In this document: piece after piece, positions 19,613 to 29,179 of the stretch
Numbering within the stretch: the stretch's first letter is position 1
How the letters are laid out: each line of letters begins with the position of its first letter
Assembly: GCF_019704555.1 (NCBI RefSeq)
Contig: NZ_AP024745.1
Coordinates: 11,583,501 to 11,647,500 of the forward strand
Origin: Actinoplanes sp. L3-i22
Lineage (GTDB): Bacteria; Actinomycetota; Actinomycetes; Mycobacteriales; Micromonosporaceae
Reading direction: 5' to 3'
DNA length: 64,000 nt
The notes under the pieces: model-generated
What the model saw: only the letters and a program-made list of their open reading frames with translations
The model's database searches: none
Told to the model about the DNA's origin: nothing
Program-made: the position numbers and the translations under genes

Positions 19613-20041
19613 TCAGCGCGCCGACCGCGTCAGATCACCCCGGACCAACTCGTCGGCCATCCCGGCGACCGCCTCGGCCGGGTCCGTACCCAGCTCGATC
19701 ACCCGGTTGTCGGCGTCCACGTGCACCACCCGCGGCTGGTGGGCGCGGGCCTCGGCGCTGTCCATCTGTCCGTAGGAGATCAGGATGACCAGGTCTCCGG
19801 GGTGCACCAGGTGCGCGGCGGCGCCGTTGATCCCGATCACGCCGCTGCCCCGCTCGCCCGGGATCACGTAGGTCTCCAGGCGCGCCCCGTTGGTCACGTC
19901 GACGATCGCCACCTGCTCGCCGGGCAGCAGATCGGCCGCTTCCATCAGGTCGAGGTCGACGGTCACCGAGCCGACGTAGTGCAGGTCGGCCTGCGTCACG
20001 ACGGCCCGGTGGATCTTCGACTTCAGCATGGTGCGGAGCAT
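19613..20041 (-). CDS. panD: Aspartate 1-decarboxylase
   Basis: The product has 142 residues. PanD makes beta-alanine for pantothenate. It contains the self-cleavage site Gly 24-Ser 25 (YVGSVTVD), where processing gives the pyruvoyl group, the active-site [11 protein letters not shown] segment and INGAAAHL. The start ATG overlaps the panC stop by one base, so panC-panD are coupled. The C-terminal tail of about 25 residues is slightly longer than in E. coli. Confidence 0.97.
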   Translation of the reverse strand: MLRTMLKSKIHRAVVTQADLHYVGSVTVDLDLMEAADLLPGEQVAIVDVTNGARLETYVIPGERGSGVIGINGAAAHLVHPGDLVILISYGQMDSAEARAHQPRVVHVDADNRVIELGTDPAEAVAGMADELVRGDLTRSAR

Positions 20042-20874
20042 CAGGCTTCCTTCCGGAGAGCGATCGGGACGTTGTCGATCAGACGGGTGGCGCCCACTTT
20101 CGCGGCCACCAGGAGGCGGGCGGGACCATCGGCCGGCGGGTCGCCCAGATCCACACCGGTCAGTTCCAGGTAGTCGACACGTACACCGGGCTCTTCCGCC
20201 AGAATCTTGCCGGCGGCCGCCAGAATCGCGTCCCGGTCGCTCAGCGCGGCGCCCTCGCGCAAAGCGCGGGAAAGTGCCAACGCGGAAGCCCGCTCCGCCG
20301 GCGAGAGGAACCGATTCCGGCTGGAAAGAGCAAGACCATCAATTTCCCGTACGGTCGGAACGCCCACGATCTCCACGCCGAGCTCCAGATCCACGACCAT
20401 CCGGCGGATCAACGCCAGCTGCTGGAAATCCTTCTCGCCGAAGAACGCGACATCCGCGCGGGTGAGCCGCAACAGTTTCTCGACCACGGTGAGCATGCCG
20501 GAGAAATGGCCCGGCCGGCTCGCGCCCTCCAGGATCGCGCCGAGCGGCCCCGGATTCATCGTGATCGACGGCGCGCCACCCGGATAGACGTCGTCCCGCC
20601 CCGGCGCGAAGACCACCGACGCGCCCTCCGCCCGGCACGCCGCCAGATCCTGCTCGAGCGTCCGCGGATACTTCTCGAAATCCTCGCTCGGGCCGAACTG
20701 CAACGGATTCACGAAGATCGTCACGACCACGAAGGCGGACCGCTCCCGAGCCACCCGGATCAACTGCCGGTGCCCCTCGTGCAGCGCCCCCATGGTCATC
20801 ACGACGGCGACGTCGGTGTCCGCTTTTGACAGCTCAGCGGCAAGCTCGTCGCGGGTGTGCGCCACCTGGGTCAC
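20041..20874 (-). CDS. panC: Pantothenate synthetase
   Basis: The product has 277 residues. PanC joins pantoate and beta-alanine with ATP. The nucleotide-binding HIGH-like motif is TMGALHEGH (residues 28-36). The [19 protein letters not shown] and [13 protein letters not shown] segments and the KMSKS-equivalent [10 protein letters not shown] are all present. The stop of the preceding DUF2520 gene overlaps its ATG. panB is not in the window. Confidence 0.97.
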   Translation of the reverse strand: MTQVAHTRDELAAELSKADTDVAVVMTMGALHEGHRQLIRVARERSAFVVVTIFVNPLQFGPSEDFEKYPRTLEQDLAACRAEGASVVFAPGRDDVYPGGAPSITMNPGPLGAILEGASRPGHFSGMLTVVEKLLRLTRADVAFFGEKDFQQLALIRRMVVDLELGVEIVGVPTVREIDGLALSSRNRFLSPAERASALALSRALREGAALSDRDAILAAAGKILAEEPGVRVDYLELTGVDLGDPPADGPARLLVAAKVGATRLIDNVPIALRKEA

Positions 20875-21728
20875 GCGGGACTCCCAACCTCGGCTCGGTA
20901 GAGGACTTCCAGAAGGGCCGCGGCATCCTGCGGGCGCAATCTCCCGGCCGCGAGGGCACGGTCCGCGGTGCGCCGGGCAAGAGCCAGATACGCCGGTACG
21001 GCGTCCGCCGGCAACCGGTCGAGATGCTTCGCGACCGTGCCCGCGTCACCCCGCGAGACCGGCCCGGTCAGCGCCGCGTCACCCATCCGCAGCGCGTTGT
21101 CCAGCGCCGCGGTCAGCAACGGCGTCAGCAGCCGGGCCGGCTCGGCCACCCCCGCCGCGCGCAGCGTGTCGGCCGCCTCGTTGACCAGCGTGACCAGGTG
21201 GTTCGCCCCGTGCGCGAGCGCCGCGTGGTAGACCGGCCGGGCCTCCTCGGCGATCCACTCCGGCACCCCGCCCAGGTCCGCGACCAGCCGGGTGGCGAAC
21301 GCCCGATCCCGGGTCGTCACCCCCCAGGCGATCCCCGGCAGCCGGGCCAGATCGGAGTCCGCGCCGGTGAACGTCATCGCGGGATGCAGGGCCATGCCGT
21401 TCACATCGCCAAAAACGTCCAGCCCGTGAGCCCCGGAAGTGTGAGCAACAACCTGATCCGCGCGCAGCGCCCCGGTGCGGTGCAGCCCGGCGACCACGCC
21501 GCGCAGCGAATCGTCCGGAACGGCGAGCAGCAGCAGATCGGTGGCGGCCCGGGCGACCTCGTCGGCCGGCCGGATCTCGGCCCCGGGCAGCAGCCGCGCG
21601 ACCCGCTCACGGGAAGCGGCGGAGACAGCGGCGGCGGCGACCACGCGATGCCCGGCCGCGGTCAACGCCGCGCCCAGCACCGCGCCGACCCGCCCGGCCC
21701 CGACCACGCCGACGGTCAATTCGTTCAT
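20871..21728 (-). CDS. Rossmann-fold dehydrogenase-like protein (DUF2520) in the panCD operon
   Basis: The product has 285 residues. The N-terminal dinucleotide-binding motif is [14 protein letters not shown] (residues 6-19). The domain continues through LLLAVPDD and ends in an all-helical C-terminal domain ([13 protein letters not shown], then LTGPVSRGD). This is the Rossmann-like/DUF2520 architecture, resembling ketopantoate reductase or 6-phosphogluconate-dehydrogenase-type folds. The four-base overlap with panC suggests a role in pantothenate synthesis, possibly reduction of ketopantoate to pantoate. That is an inference from context. Confidence 0.8.
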   Translation of the reverse strand: MNELTVGVVGAGRVGAVLGAALTAAGHRVVAAAAVSAASRERVARLLPGAEIRPADEVARAATDLLLLAVPDDSLRGVVAGLHRTGALRADQVVAHTSGAHGLDVFGDVNGMALHPAMTFTGADSDLARLPGIAWGVTTRDRAFATRLVADLGGVPEWIAEEARPVYHAALAHGANHLVTLVNEAADTLRAAGVAEPARLLTPLLTAALDNALRMGDAALTGPVSRGDAGTVAKHLDRLPADAVPAYLALARRTADRALAAGRLRPQDAAALLEVLYRAEVGSPA

Positions 21729-22010
21729 GGATCCAGTCCTCACGCGCGGGTACCGGTCGAGCGCCAGTATGCGCCGCCGTAACACGCGTGTAGCAACCAC
21801 GTGTGAACAACCGCACGACCGTTTCCTCCCAGCTTCGGCTCGGCGCCCCCGGCACTGAGCCTTTACCCCCACCCCGAGGCCCACACCTCCCCTACGTTGA
21901 CCGATTCCTCCCGTCGCCGTTCCGGCCGCCCGCGCCCCGCTCCCTCAGCCGGCACCCCGCCCCTTCAGCCCGCGCCCTGCCCCCTCAGCCTTTGCCGCTC
22001 CCCATCGGCC

Positions 22011-22060
22011 TTCGCCGCGCTCTCTCCGCCTTCGCCGCGCTCTCTCCGCCTTCGCCGTGC
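22011..22060. repeat. 20-bp tandem repeat in a C-rich tract
   Basis: TTCGCCGCGCTCTCTCCGCC occurs twice in tandem (22011-22030, 22031-22050), followed by a partial third copy. It lies in a strongly strand-asymmetric pyrimidine-rich segment. Confidence 0.6.
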
Positions 22061-22209
22061 CCGGCCTCTCGCCCGCCGCCCTTCGCCCGCGCCGCCGCGC
22101 TCCCCGCCGCGCCGCCTCTCGCGATCGCTCTGCCGCACGTCTCCCGCCTCGATCACCTTCGCTCTTCACCGCTCCTACCAGGCCGGATCTGGCTCCGAGC
22201 GCCCCGCGA

Positions 22210-22294
22210 GGTTTTCCACAGCGGGCGGTTATCCACAGCCCGTCGGCGTGATCTTGGGAATTCCCGGGAGAATGGGCTGTGGGGGCCTACCCCC
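22210..22294. repeat. Intergenic repeat element, copy B, with two DnaA-box-like sites
   Basis: It has the same order as the element at 5161-5242: TTTTCCACA (22212-22220), TTATCCACA (22229-22237), then TGATCTTGG, then GGGAGAATGGGCTGTGGGG and a terminal C-run. The spacing between the two boxes is identical in both copies. Confidence 0.55.
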
Positions 22295-22296
22295 TT

Positions 22297-22550
22297 GGGT
22301 GGGCGGGCCCCTGGGTAGGCGGGCCCCTGGGTGGGCCTTAGGTGGACACGCCCTGGGCAGGCGCCAACCCGACCGCAACCCCACATATCGCCTCGCCCCA
22401 GACAGGCGGTCGTGGCCGGGCAGGCATCGCGGGCCGGGCAGGCATCGCGGGCCGGGCAGGCAGTCGTCGCCGGTAGGCATCGTGGCCGGGCAGGCAGTCG
22501 TCGCCGGTAGGCATCGTGGCCGGGCAGGCGGTCCTCGCCGGGCAGGCTTG
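22297..22550. repeat. Short tandem repeats upstream of the methyltransferase gene
   Basis: Several units occur: a GGGCGGGCCCCTGGGT type near 22301-22335; GGCCGGGCAGGCATCGCG twice (22414-22431, 22432-22449); and a 34-bp unit twice (22450-22483, 22484-22517) with a partial third copy to about 22548. All share the core GGCCGGGCAGGC. Confidence 0.75.
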
Positions 22551-22578
22551 TCGGCTGGTGGGTGCCTAGGCTGGCGTT

Positions 22579-23595
22579 GTGGTGGGCATTGGGTGGCGGC
22601 TGGCGATGGATTCGGCTCTCTACGGGCCGGAAGGGTTCTTTGTGCGGCCGGCCGGTGGGCCGGCCGATCACTTTCGGACCAGCGTGTTGGCTTCGCCGCT
22701 GTTTGCCGGGGCTCTGGCGCGGGTTGTCGAGCGGGTTGACGCGGCGCTCGGGCGTCCGGAGCGGTTTGATCTCGTGGATGTCGGGGCCGGGCGCGGAGAG
22801 TTGCTCACCTTGCTCTGTCTGATGCTTCCGGGGGATCTCGCCGGCCGGGTTCGGCCGGTGGCCGTCGAGGTGGCCGGGCGGCCCGACGGGCTGGACGCAC
22901 GGATCCGGTGGCGGCGGGACGTTCCCGAGTCGGTGACCGGGCTGTTGATCGCCACCGAATGGCTGGACAACGTGCCGCTCGACATCCTCGAGACCGGGCC
23001 GGACGGGCGGCTGCGGAAAGTGCTCGTAGACCGGCATACCGGGGTGGAGACGCTCGGTGGGCTCGCCGATCCCGCCGAGATCTTCTGGACCAGCCGCTGG
23101 TGGCCGACAGCGGGACGAGCCGAGGCCGGAGCATCCCGGGACGGGGCCTGGACAGGGCGGGTTGAGGTCGGGGCGGCTCGGGACGCGGCTTGGGCGGGGG
23201 CCGTCGAGCGGGTGCGGCGGGGGGCGGCGCTCGGTATCGACTACGGGCACCTCCGGGCGGAACGGCCGCCGATGGGGACGCTGACCGGGTTCCGGGCGGG
23301 GCGGCAGGTGGCGCCGGTGCCGGACGGGAGCTGTGACGTCACGGCGCATGTCGCGATGGACTCGGCGGCGCTGGCCACCGGGGTTCCCTATCGGATCGTC
23401 CGGCAGCGGGCGGCGCTGCGCGGGCTCGGGGTCAGCGGGGCGCGGCCGCCGCTCGCCCTGGCCGGCAATGATCCGGCGGCCTATCTGCGCGCGCTGTCGT
23501 CGGCCGGCGAGTCCGCCGAGCTGACCTCCGGCACCGGTCTCGGCGCGCACTGGTGGCTCTGGCACCCGATCGGCATCGACCTCGACCTCGGCTGA
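22579..23595 (+). CDS. MidA/NDUFAF7-type SAM-dependent methyltransferase
   Basis: The product has 338 residues. The SAM motif DVGAGRGELL lies near residue 63 and the family signature ATEWLDNVPLD near residue 133, equivalent to the NE.LDALP motif of MidA proteins. The N-terminus contains the substrate-loop sequence DSALYGPEGFF. NDUFAF7, the mitochondrial member, dimethylates an arginine of complex I subunit NDUFS2. The gene lies directly upstream of nuoD, the bacterial NDUFS2 homologue, on the same strand. An Ala/Gly/Arg-rich insert near residues 175-205 is specific to this copy. Start GTG at 22579; an ATG (MDSALYG) occurs ten codons later. Confidence 0.82.
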   Translation: MVGIGWRLAMDSALYGPEGFFVRPAGGPADHFRTSVLASPLFAGALARVVERVDAALGRPERFDLVDVGAGRGELLTLLCLMLPGDLAGRVRPVAVEVAGRPDGLDARIRWRRDVPESVTGLLIATEWLDNVPLDILETGPDGRLRKVLVDRHTGVETLGGLADPAEIFWTSRWWPTAGRAEAGASRDGAWTGRVEVGAARDAAWAGAVERVRRGAALGIDYGHLRAERPPMGTLTGFRAGRQVAPVPDGSCDVTAHVAMDSAALATGVPYRIVRQRAALRGLGVSGARPPLALAGNDPAAYLRALSSAGESAELTSGTGLGAHWWLWHPIGIDLDLG

Positions 23596-23787
23596 GCGGG
23601 ACGGCTACGGCCGTACCGGGAAATGGTCTTGAAAAAGCTGGCGGCGCGGGGCGGCCCGGACCCGGGGAATGGTCGCGATGGGGCTGGAACCGGACCGGCG
23701 GGCTGGACCACCGGAACCGCGTGATCCGGGCGGAAAGCGGGTCGGCGGAGCGGGACCGGGTGGGGCGCGGCGTGCGACGATGCGTCG

Positions 23788-24933
<1,146 letters not shown>

Positions 24934-24960
24934 CCGGCCCGCGGAGCTACGCCGGGCCGG
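24934..24960. terminator. Bidirectional terminator between nuoD and a convergent gene
   Basis: CCGGCCCG and CGGGCCGG form an 8-bp GC stem with an 11-base loop, beginning immediately after the nuoD stop and ending 12 bp before the stop of the convergent gene. Confidence 0.65.
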
Positions 24961-24972
24961 CGGGGTCTCGTC

Positions 24973-26478
24973 CTACCAGCCGGCCTGGGGGTCGTCGCGG
25001 TAGCCGGGCATGTTGGCGAAGTCGGCCAGGGAGCCGACGTTGGTGTCGTTGGCCGACGGGCGGTGGCGGCGGGCCTTGTACCGGGCGTCGCCCTGGGCCG
25101 GATCGCCCGGGCCACCCTGGCCCGGACCGCCCGGGCCGAAGCCGCCGCTGCCGTCGTCGGGGCCGTAGCCGTCCGCCGGGTCGAAGCCGTTGTCCGGGAC
25201 GTAGCCACCGTTCGGGCCGTACCCGTCGTCCGGCTGGAACCCGCTCTCCGGGCCGTAGCCGTTGTCGGGACCGTAACCCTGCTCCTGGCCATAGCCCGGA
25301 GCCGCGGGACCGCCGTAGGCGGCCTCGTAGTCGTCGCCCGGGGCGCTGTAGCCGTTCGCGGCGCCGAAGTCGCCGTTGGGGACGTCCGGGCGACCGTAGG
25401 TGGCTCCGGGCCGGACCGCGGCGGACGCGCGCTGACCGGGCACCGCCGCCTGGCCGCCGGCACCGTAGACACCCGGGCCGGGCCCGGCCGGCATCGGGCC
25501 GCCCGGGCCGGGCGGCCCGACCGGGGCGCGGGCCGCGCCGGACGCCGGCGGGGGCACCGAGGCGGCGCCGCGCTGGCGTGGCATGGGCCCGGCCGGGGAC
25601 GGCACCTGGCCGTTCATGGCCGGCATCGGGCCGTTCGCGGGCGGCGGGACGACCGCGGCGCCGACGGACGCGGAACCGGTGGGGACCGCGGCGGACGCGC
25701 GACCGGCCGGGCCGCCCGGTGACATCGGGCGGGCGCTGCCGCCGACCACCGCGCGGCCGCCGTTGGGGCGGGGCGGCTCGGGGACGTACTCGTCGTAGTA
25801 CTCGTCCTGCTGGCCGGGGGCGTAGCCCGGGTCGGCGTCGTAGCCGTTCGGACCCGGGCCGTAGGTGGTCGGCTCCTCGAACGCGGGACCGGGCCGCCCG
25901 TTGTAGCCGGGCTGGCCGTTCGTCCCCGGCTGGCCGATGAACTTGGGCTGGCCGGTCATCACCGGCTGGCCGTTGAAGTTCGGCTGGTCCTCGAACGCGG
26001 GCTGCTGGTTCTCGTAGCCGCCCTGATCGTGGTGCGGCTGGTCGCCGAAGAACCCGTTCGCGGAGTCGTCCGGCGGGAAGCCGAACTCAGCGCCCCGGTT
26101 CGACTGCGGACCGTAACCATTGGGGGCCGCGGCGGCGACCGGGGGCTTGCGCGGGTTCAGCGGCGGGCGGTTCGGATCCGGCCCGGCCGCGGCCTGCGCC
26201 TTGATCTCCGCGGTCAGCTCCCGGCGGAGGCGGTCGATCTCCTCCGCGACGCGGTCCTCGACATCCATCCGGAGCAGCACCGGATCGCTGCGGATCAGCA
26301 CGGACGCGCCGACCAGCACGACACTGACGGCGACCAGGAGCACCCCGAACCGCACGGTGCCCGGGCTGCCGCCGATCAGCACGAGGGCCGCGGCCAGCGG
26401 GGCGAGAATCACCCCCGCCCATAGAAGACCACGGAGCAGGCGTGCGCTGTGTCCCGCTTGGGAGTCGCGTTCCGGCAT
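24973..26478 (-). CDS. Two-helix membrane protein with long Gly/Pro/Asn-rich tail
   Basis: The product has 501 residues from the ATG at 26478. Residues 1-60 hold two transmembrane helices with a short loop. A charged helical segment (VEDRVAEEIDRLRREL) follows, then about 380 residues of low-complexity sequence rich in G, P, N, Y and Q. That tail contains recurring motifs: NGQPG-like units near 170-190 and a run of GYGPDNG / GFQPDDG-type units near the C-terminus. It ends in a conserved-looking segment (ANMPGYRDDPQAGW). No enzymatic domain is visible. The tail is probably intrinsically disordered and cytoplasmic. A cell-envelope role is only a guess. Confidence 0.7.
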   Translation of the reverse strand: MPERDSQAGHSARLLRGLLWAGVILAPLAAALVLIGGSPGTVRFGVLLVAVSVVLVGASVLIRSDPVLLRMDVEDRVAEEIDRLRRELTAEIKAQAAAGPDPNRPPLNPRKPPVAAAAPNGYGPQSNRGAEFGFPPDDSANGFFGDQPHHDQGGYENQQPAFEDQPNFNGQPVMTGQPKFIGQPGTNGQPGYNGRPGPAFEEPTTYGPGPNGYDADPGYAPGQQDEYYDEYVPEPPRPNGGRAVVGGSARPMSPGGPAGRASAAVPTGSASVGAAVVPPPANGPMPAMNGQVPSPAGPMPRQRGAASVPPPASGAARAPVGPPGPGGPMPAGPGPGVYGAGGQAAVPGQRASAAVRPGATYGRPDVPNGDFGAANGYSAPGDDYEAAYGGPAAPGYGQEQGYGPDNGYGPESGFQPDDGYGPNGGYVPDNGFDPADGYGPDDGSGGFGPGGPGQGGPGDPAQGDARYKARRHRPSANDTNVGSLADFANMPGYRDDPQAGW

Positions 26479-26520
26479 GGGCGCTGATGTTACCGAGAGT
26501 GCGCCCAGGACGAAACGGCC

Positions 26521-26553
26521 GAACGCCGGGTGGCACACACCAACCCGGCGTTC
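26521..26553 (-). terminator. Terminator after the osmoprotectant-transporter operon
   Basis: GAACGCCGGGT and ACCCGGCGTTC form a perfect 11-bp stem with an 11-base loop, about 45 bp beyond the stop of the binding-protein gene. Confidence 0.7.
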
Positions 26554-26562
26554 GGTACATCT

Positions 26563-26604
26563 TTTCTGACCGACCCGTCAGCCTTTCTGACTGACGCGTC
26601 AGCC
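26563..26604. repeat. 21-bp direct repeat straddling the binding-protein stop codon
   Basis: TTTCTGACCGACCCGTCAGCC (26563-26583) is followed directly by a copy differing at two positions (26584-26604). The second copy includes the stop codon of the binding-protein gene. It looks like a local tandem duplication. Confidence 0.6.
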
Positions 26605-27600
26605 CGCGGCCAGTGCGCCGTCCGAGCTGAAGACCAGGCCGACCGAGATGGTGCCCTGCTTCAGACCGTTCTTGGTGAGCGGGCCGCCCGCGTCCAGGGT
26701 GTCGAACTTGCCGGCCTGGAAGTTGTAGACCGAAACCAGGCCCTGCTGGCACTTGGGCCGCTGCGGGCACTCGGCCGGGCCGCCGAGCACGGTCGCCGCG
26801 CCGGAGCACTTCGACGCCAGGTCGGAGAGCGTGGTCAGCTGGTTCTTCTCGGCGAAGGCGGTGGTGACCGCGAACGCGTTCTGGTCCTGCGCCTGGCTGG
26901 GCTGGCCGAAGACCAGGCCGCGCTTGTCGCCGAGCGCCGTCAGATTCGTCACCGTGGTGGTGAGGTCGGACGAGGACGGGTCCGCCGCGTTCTTGTCGAC
27001 CTTGCCGGAGAGGAACGTGGCGAGGGTCGCCGCGTACTCCGGGACCACCGTGATGTCGCCCTTCTCCAGGGCCGGCTCGTAGAGCTCGCGGTTGCCGATC
27101 TGCTGCACCTTGACGGTGTAGCCGGCCGCGGTCAGGACGATGCCGTAGAGCTCGCCGAGCGTGGCGTTCTCACTGAAGTTGGCGGCGCCGACGGTGACGC
27201 TGCCGCCCTTGCCCTTGGTCAGGCCGGCGGTCAGGTTGTTCGCCGTGGCGAAGTCCTGCGCGGCGGCCTTGGAGGACTTGCGGTCGATGTCGACCGCCTT
27301 GTTCAGCTCGACCAGCTTGGGCGTGTCGAGCGCCGCGGACACCTTGTCCAGCGCGGCGATCAGCTCGGGGCTGGACGCCTTCTTGTTGATGGCCGGGATG
27401 ACGTTGTCGGTGTTCTGCAGCTTCTTGTCGTCGGTGAGGACGACCAGCTTGTCCCCCGCGACCGGGGCACAGCCGGCGCCCGCACCGGCCGCGGCCGACG
27501 GGGGCGCTTCGGTGCCGGAGGAGCCGGCCTTGCCACAGCCGGCCAGGACGACCACGGTCGCGGCGAGAACACCGGCCGTACGGAATAGGTTGTGACGCAT
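26599..27600 (-). CDS. Osmoprotectant ABC transporter substrate-binding lipoprotein, circularly permuted
   Basis: The product has 333 residues with signal peptide and lipobox VLAGC (Cys 22). It has all the pieces of an OpuCC/ProX-type glycine-betaine/choline-binding protein, but in permuted order. Residues 51-123 (LVVLTDDKKLQNTDNVIPA..., ELIAALDKVSAAL, LVELNKAVD) match what is normally the C-terminal segment. After a Gly/Lys-rich linker (124-133) comes the normal N-terminus (VTVGAANFSENATLGELYG). The protein ends at LVFSSDGALAAG, the point after which LVVL.DDK normally follows. Cys 278 and 284 probably form the usual small disulfide loop. It lies downstream of two matching permeases on the same strand. 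Confidence 0.88.
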   Translation of the reverse strand: MRHNLFRTAGVLAATVVVLAGCGKAGSSGTEAPPSAAAGAGAGCAPVAGDKLVVLTDDKKLQNTDNVIPAINKKASSPELIAALDKVSAALDTPKLVELNKAVDIDRKSSKAAAQDFATANNLTAGLTKGKGGSVTVGAANFSENATLGELYGIVLTAAGYTVKVQQIGNRELYEPALEKGDITVVPEYAATLATFLSGKVDKNAADPSSSDLTTTVTNLTALGDKRGLVFGQPSQAQDQNAFAVTTAFAEKNQLTTLSDLASKCSGAATVLGGPAECPQRPKCQQGLVSVYNFQAGKFDTLDAGGPLTKNGLKQGTISVGLVFSSDGALAAG

Positions 27601-27741
27601 TGCTTGCCGCCTTCTGTGTCCCGGCGCCGCCCCGGTGGCGATGCCGCGTGTCCGGCGGGCGGCCGAGGTGCGGTGCCCGCGTATTGCTCACGTCCTTCGT
27701 ACCCGGTGGGTACGACAAGATCGGCCATTGATGCCGGAGCG

Positions 27742-28458
27742 TTATGGCGTGCTCACCGTCACAGCCGACCGGCGCCGCTTCCGAACCCGCAGCGCAGGGG
27801 GTGTGACCAGGCGCTGGAAGATCGCCAGGAGGCCCTCCACCAGCAGTGCGAGCAGCGCCACAGCGAGGCCGCCGGCGACGATCTGGCCACCGCCGCCGTT
27901 GCTCATCCCGATGCCGAAGCCGGCGCTGATGATCTGCCCCAGCCCACCGCCGTTGACCAGCGCGGCCAGCGCCGCGGTCGCGACCACCTGGACCGACGCG
28001 GTACGCAGGCCGGCCGCCAGGTACGGCACCGCCAGCGGCAGCTCCACCTGGCGCAGCAGCTGCCCGCCGGAGAGGCCCATCCCGCGGGCCGCCTCCCGGG
28101 TCTCCGGGTCGATCGAGCGCAGCCCGGTGACCGCGTTGGCCAGCAGCGGCGGCACCGCGAAGACCGCGAGGGCGACCACCACCGGCGGCTTGCCGAACCC
28201 GAGCGGGGTCAGCGGCAGGATGGTGAGCAGCGCCAGCGTGGGAATGGCCAGGGTGAGGTTGGCGATCGTGACGGCGGTGGCACCGCCCCGGCCGCGGTGG
28301 CCGAGCCAGATGCCGATCGGCCAGCCGACCACGCAGCCGAGCAGCACCGCCCAGAAGCTGATCACCAGGTGCTCGGTCAGCCGGTTGAGCAACCCGTCGG
28401 GATTGGTCCAGTTCAGCGGGTCGTTCAGCCAGGTGATGCCCTCGTTGAAGTAGCTCAC
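27742..28458 (-). CDS. Osmoprotectant ABC transporter permease (second)
   Basis: The product has 238 residues with about six transmembrane helices. The EAA loop REAARGMGLSGGQLLRQVELP contacts the ATPase. The motif near the C-terminus (VNGGGLGQIISAGFGIGMSNGGGGQI) is typical of OpuCB/OpuCD-type permeases of the glycine betaine/carnitine/choline class. The GTG at 28458 overlaps the stop of the other permease (GTGA), so the two are translationally coupled and likely form a heterodimer. Confidence 0.92.
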   Translation of the reverse strand: MSYFNEGITWLNDPLNWTNPDGLLNRLTEHLVISFWAVLLGCVVGWPIGIWLGHRGRGGATAVTIANLTLAIPTLALLTILPLTPLGFGKPPVVVALAVFAVPPLLANAVTGLRSIDPETREAARGMGLSGGQLLRQVELPLAVPYLAAGLRTASVQVVATAALAALVNGGGLGQIISAGFGIGMSNGGGGQIVAGGLAVALLALLVEGLLAIFQRLVTPPALRVRKRRRSAVTVSTP

Positions 28459-29177
28459 GCGGTCCTCCCCCGGGTCCACGGGGTGAGTGCGCGGCCCAGC
28501 CCGGCCAGGATCAGGTCGAGCACCAGGGCCAGCCCCACGCAGAGCAGCGTCCCGGTGAGGATCTCGGCCTTGTAGAAGTTGTTCCGGAAGCCGCCCAGGA
28601 TCAGGTCGCCGAGGCCGCCCTGCCCGATCAGCGAGCCGACCGTGACGAGAGCCACAGTCGAGACGGTGGCCAGGCGCAGGCCGGTCAGGATGCCGGGCAG
28701 CGCGAGGGGCAGCTCGACGCGGAGCAGCCGGCCGAACCGGCCGTACCCCATGCCGGTGGCGGCGTCGATGACCTCGGGCGGAACCTGGGTGAGCCCGGCC
28801 AGCGAGTTGCGGACCAGGACCAGCAGCGCGTACATCACCAGGGCGATCAGGACCGAGGTGGTGCTCGTGGTGCCGACGAGTGGGGCCAGCAGCGAGAGCA
28901 GCGCCAGCGAAGGGATCGTGTACAGGATGCCGGAGAGTGCGAGAATCGGCGCGGTCAGCGGTTTGATCCAGTAGGCGACGACCGCCAGCGGCACGGCGAC
29001 GACCAGTGCGAGGAGCACGGTCTGCGCGGTCAGCCCGGCGTGGAAGCGCAGGGCGGTGCCGATGGTGTCGGCGTTCTCGTGGACGTACCGCCAGGAGAAC
29101 CACGGATTCCCCGGGCCGTCATCCGCGGGTGCGGCCACCGGCGTCAGCGATGCCGGTCCCCAGGACAGGAGAGACAT
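28455..29177 (-). CDS. Osmoprotectant ABC transporter permease (first)
   Basis: The product has 240 residues with about six helices. The EAA-type loop is DAATGMGYGRFGRLLRVELP and the tail GQGGLGDLILGGFRNNFYKAE is typical of OpuC permeases. An N-terminal extension of about 35 polar residues precedes the first helix. The ATG at 29177 is three bases from the start of the divergent ATPase gene and has no SD; a GTG fourteen codons further in is an alternative start. The gene lies upstream of the second permease and the binding protein. Confidence 0.9.
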   Translation of the reverse strand: MSLLSWGPASLTPVAAPADDGPGNPWFSWRYVHENADTIGTALRFHAGLTAQTVLLALVVAVPLAVVAYWIKPLTAPILALSGILYTIPSLALLSLLAPLVGTTSTTSVLIALVMYALLVLVRNSLAGLTQVPPEVIDAATGMGYGRFGRLLRVELPLALPGILTGLRLATVSTVALVTVGSLIGQGGLGDLILGGFRNNFYKAEILTGTLLCVGLALVLDLILAGLGRALTPWTRGRTA

Positions 29178-29179
29178 AC

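Larger units (their letters stand above)
21729..22578. other. 850-bp repeat-rich non-coding region
   Basis: Open frames cross this stretch but have biased Pro/Arg/Ser composition and no recognisable domain. It begins with a likely promoter area for the DUF2520 gene. A C-rich tract with a 20-bp tandem repeat follows, then repeat element B (22210-22294), then short tandem repeats up to the start of the methyltransferase gene. Confidence 0.6.

Noticed and set aside
21803..22739. Overlapping frames of 171 and 280 codons in the repeat-rich gap
   Set aside because: They are Pro/Arg/Ser-biased, cross tandem repeats and the repeat element, have no SD and no recognisable domain.
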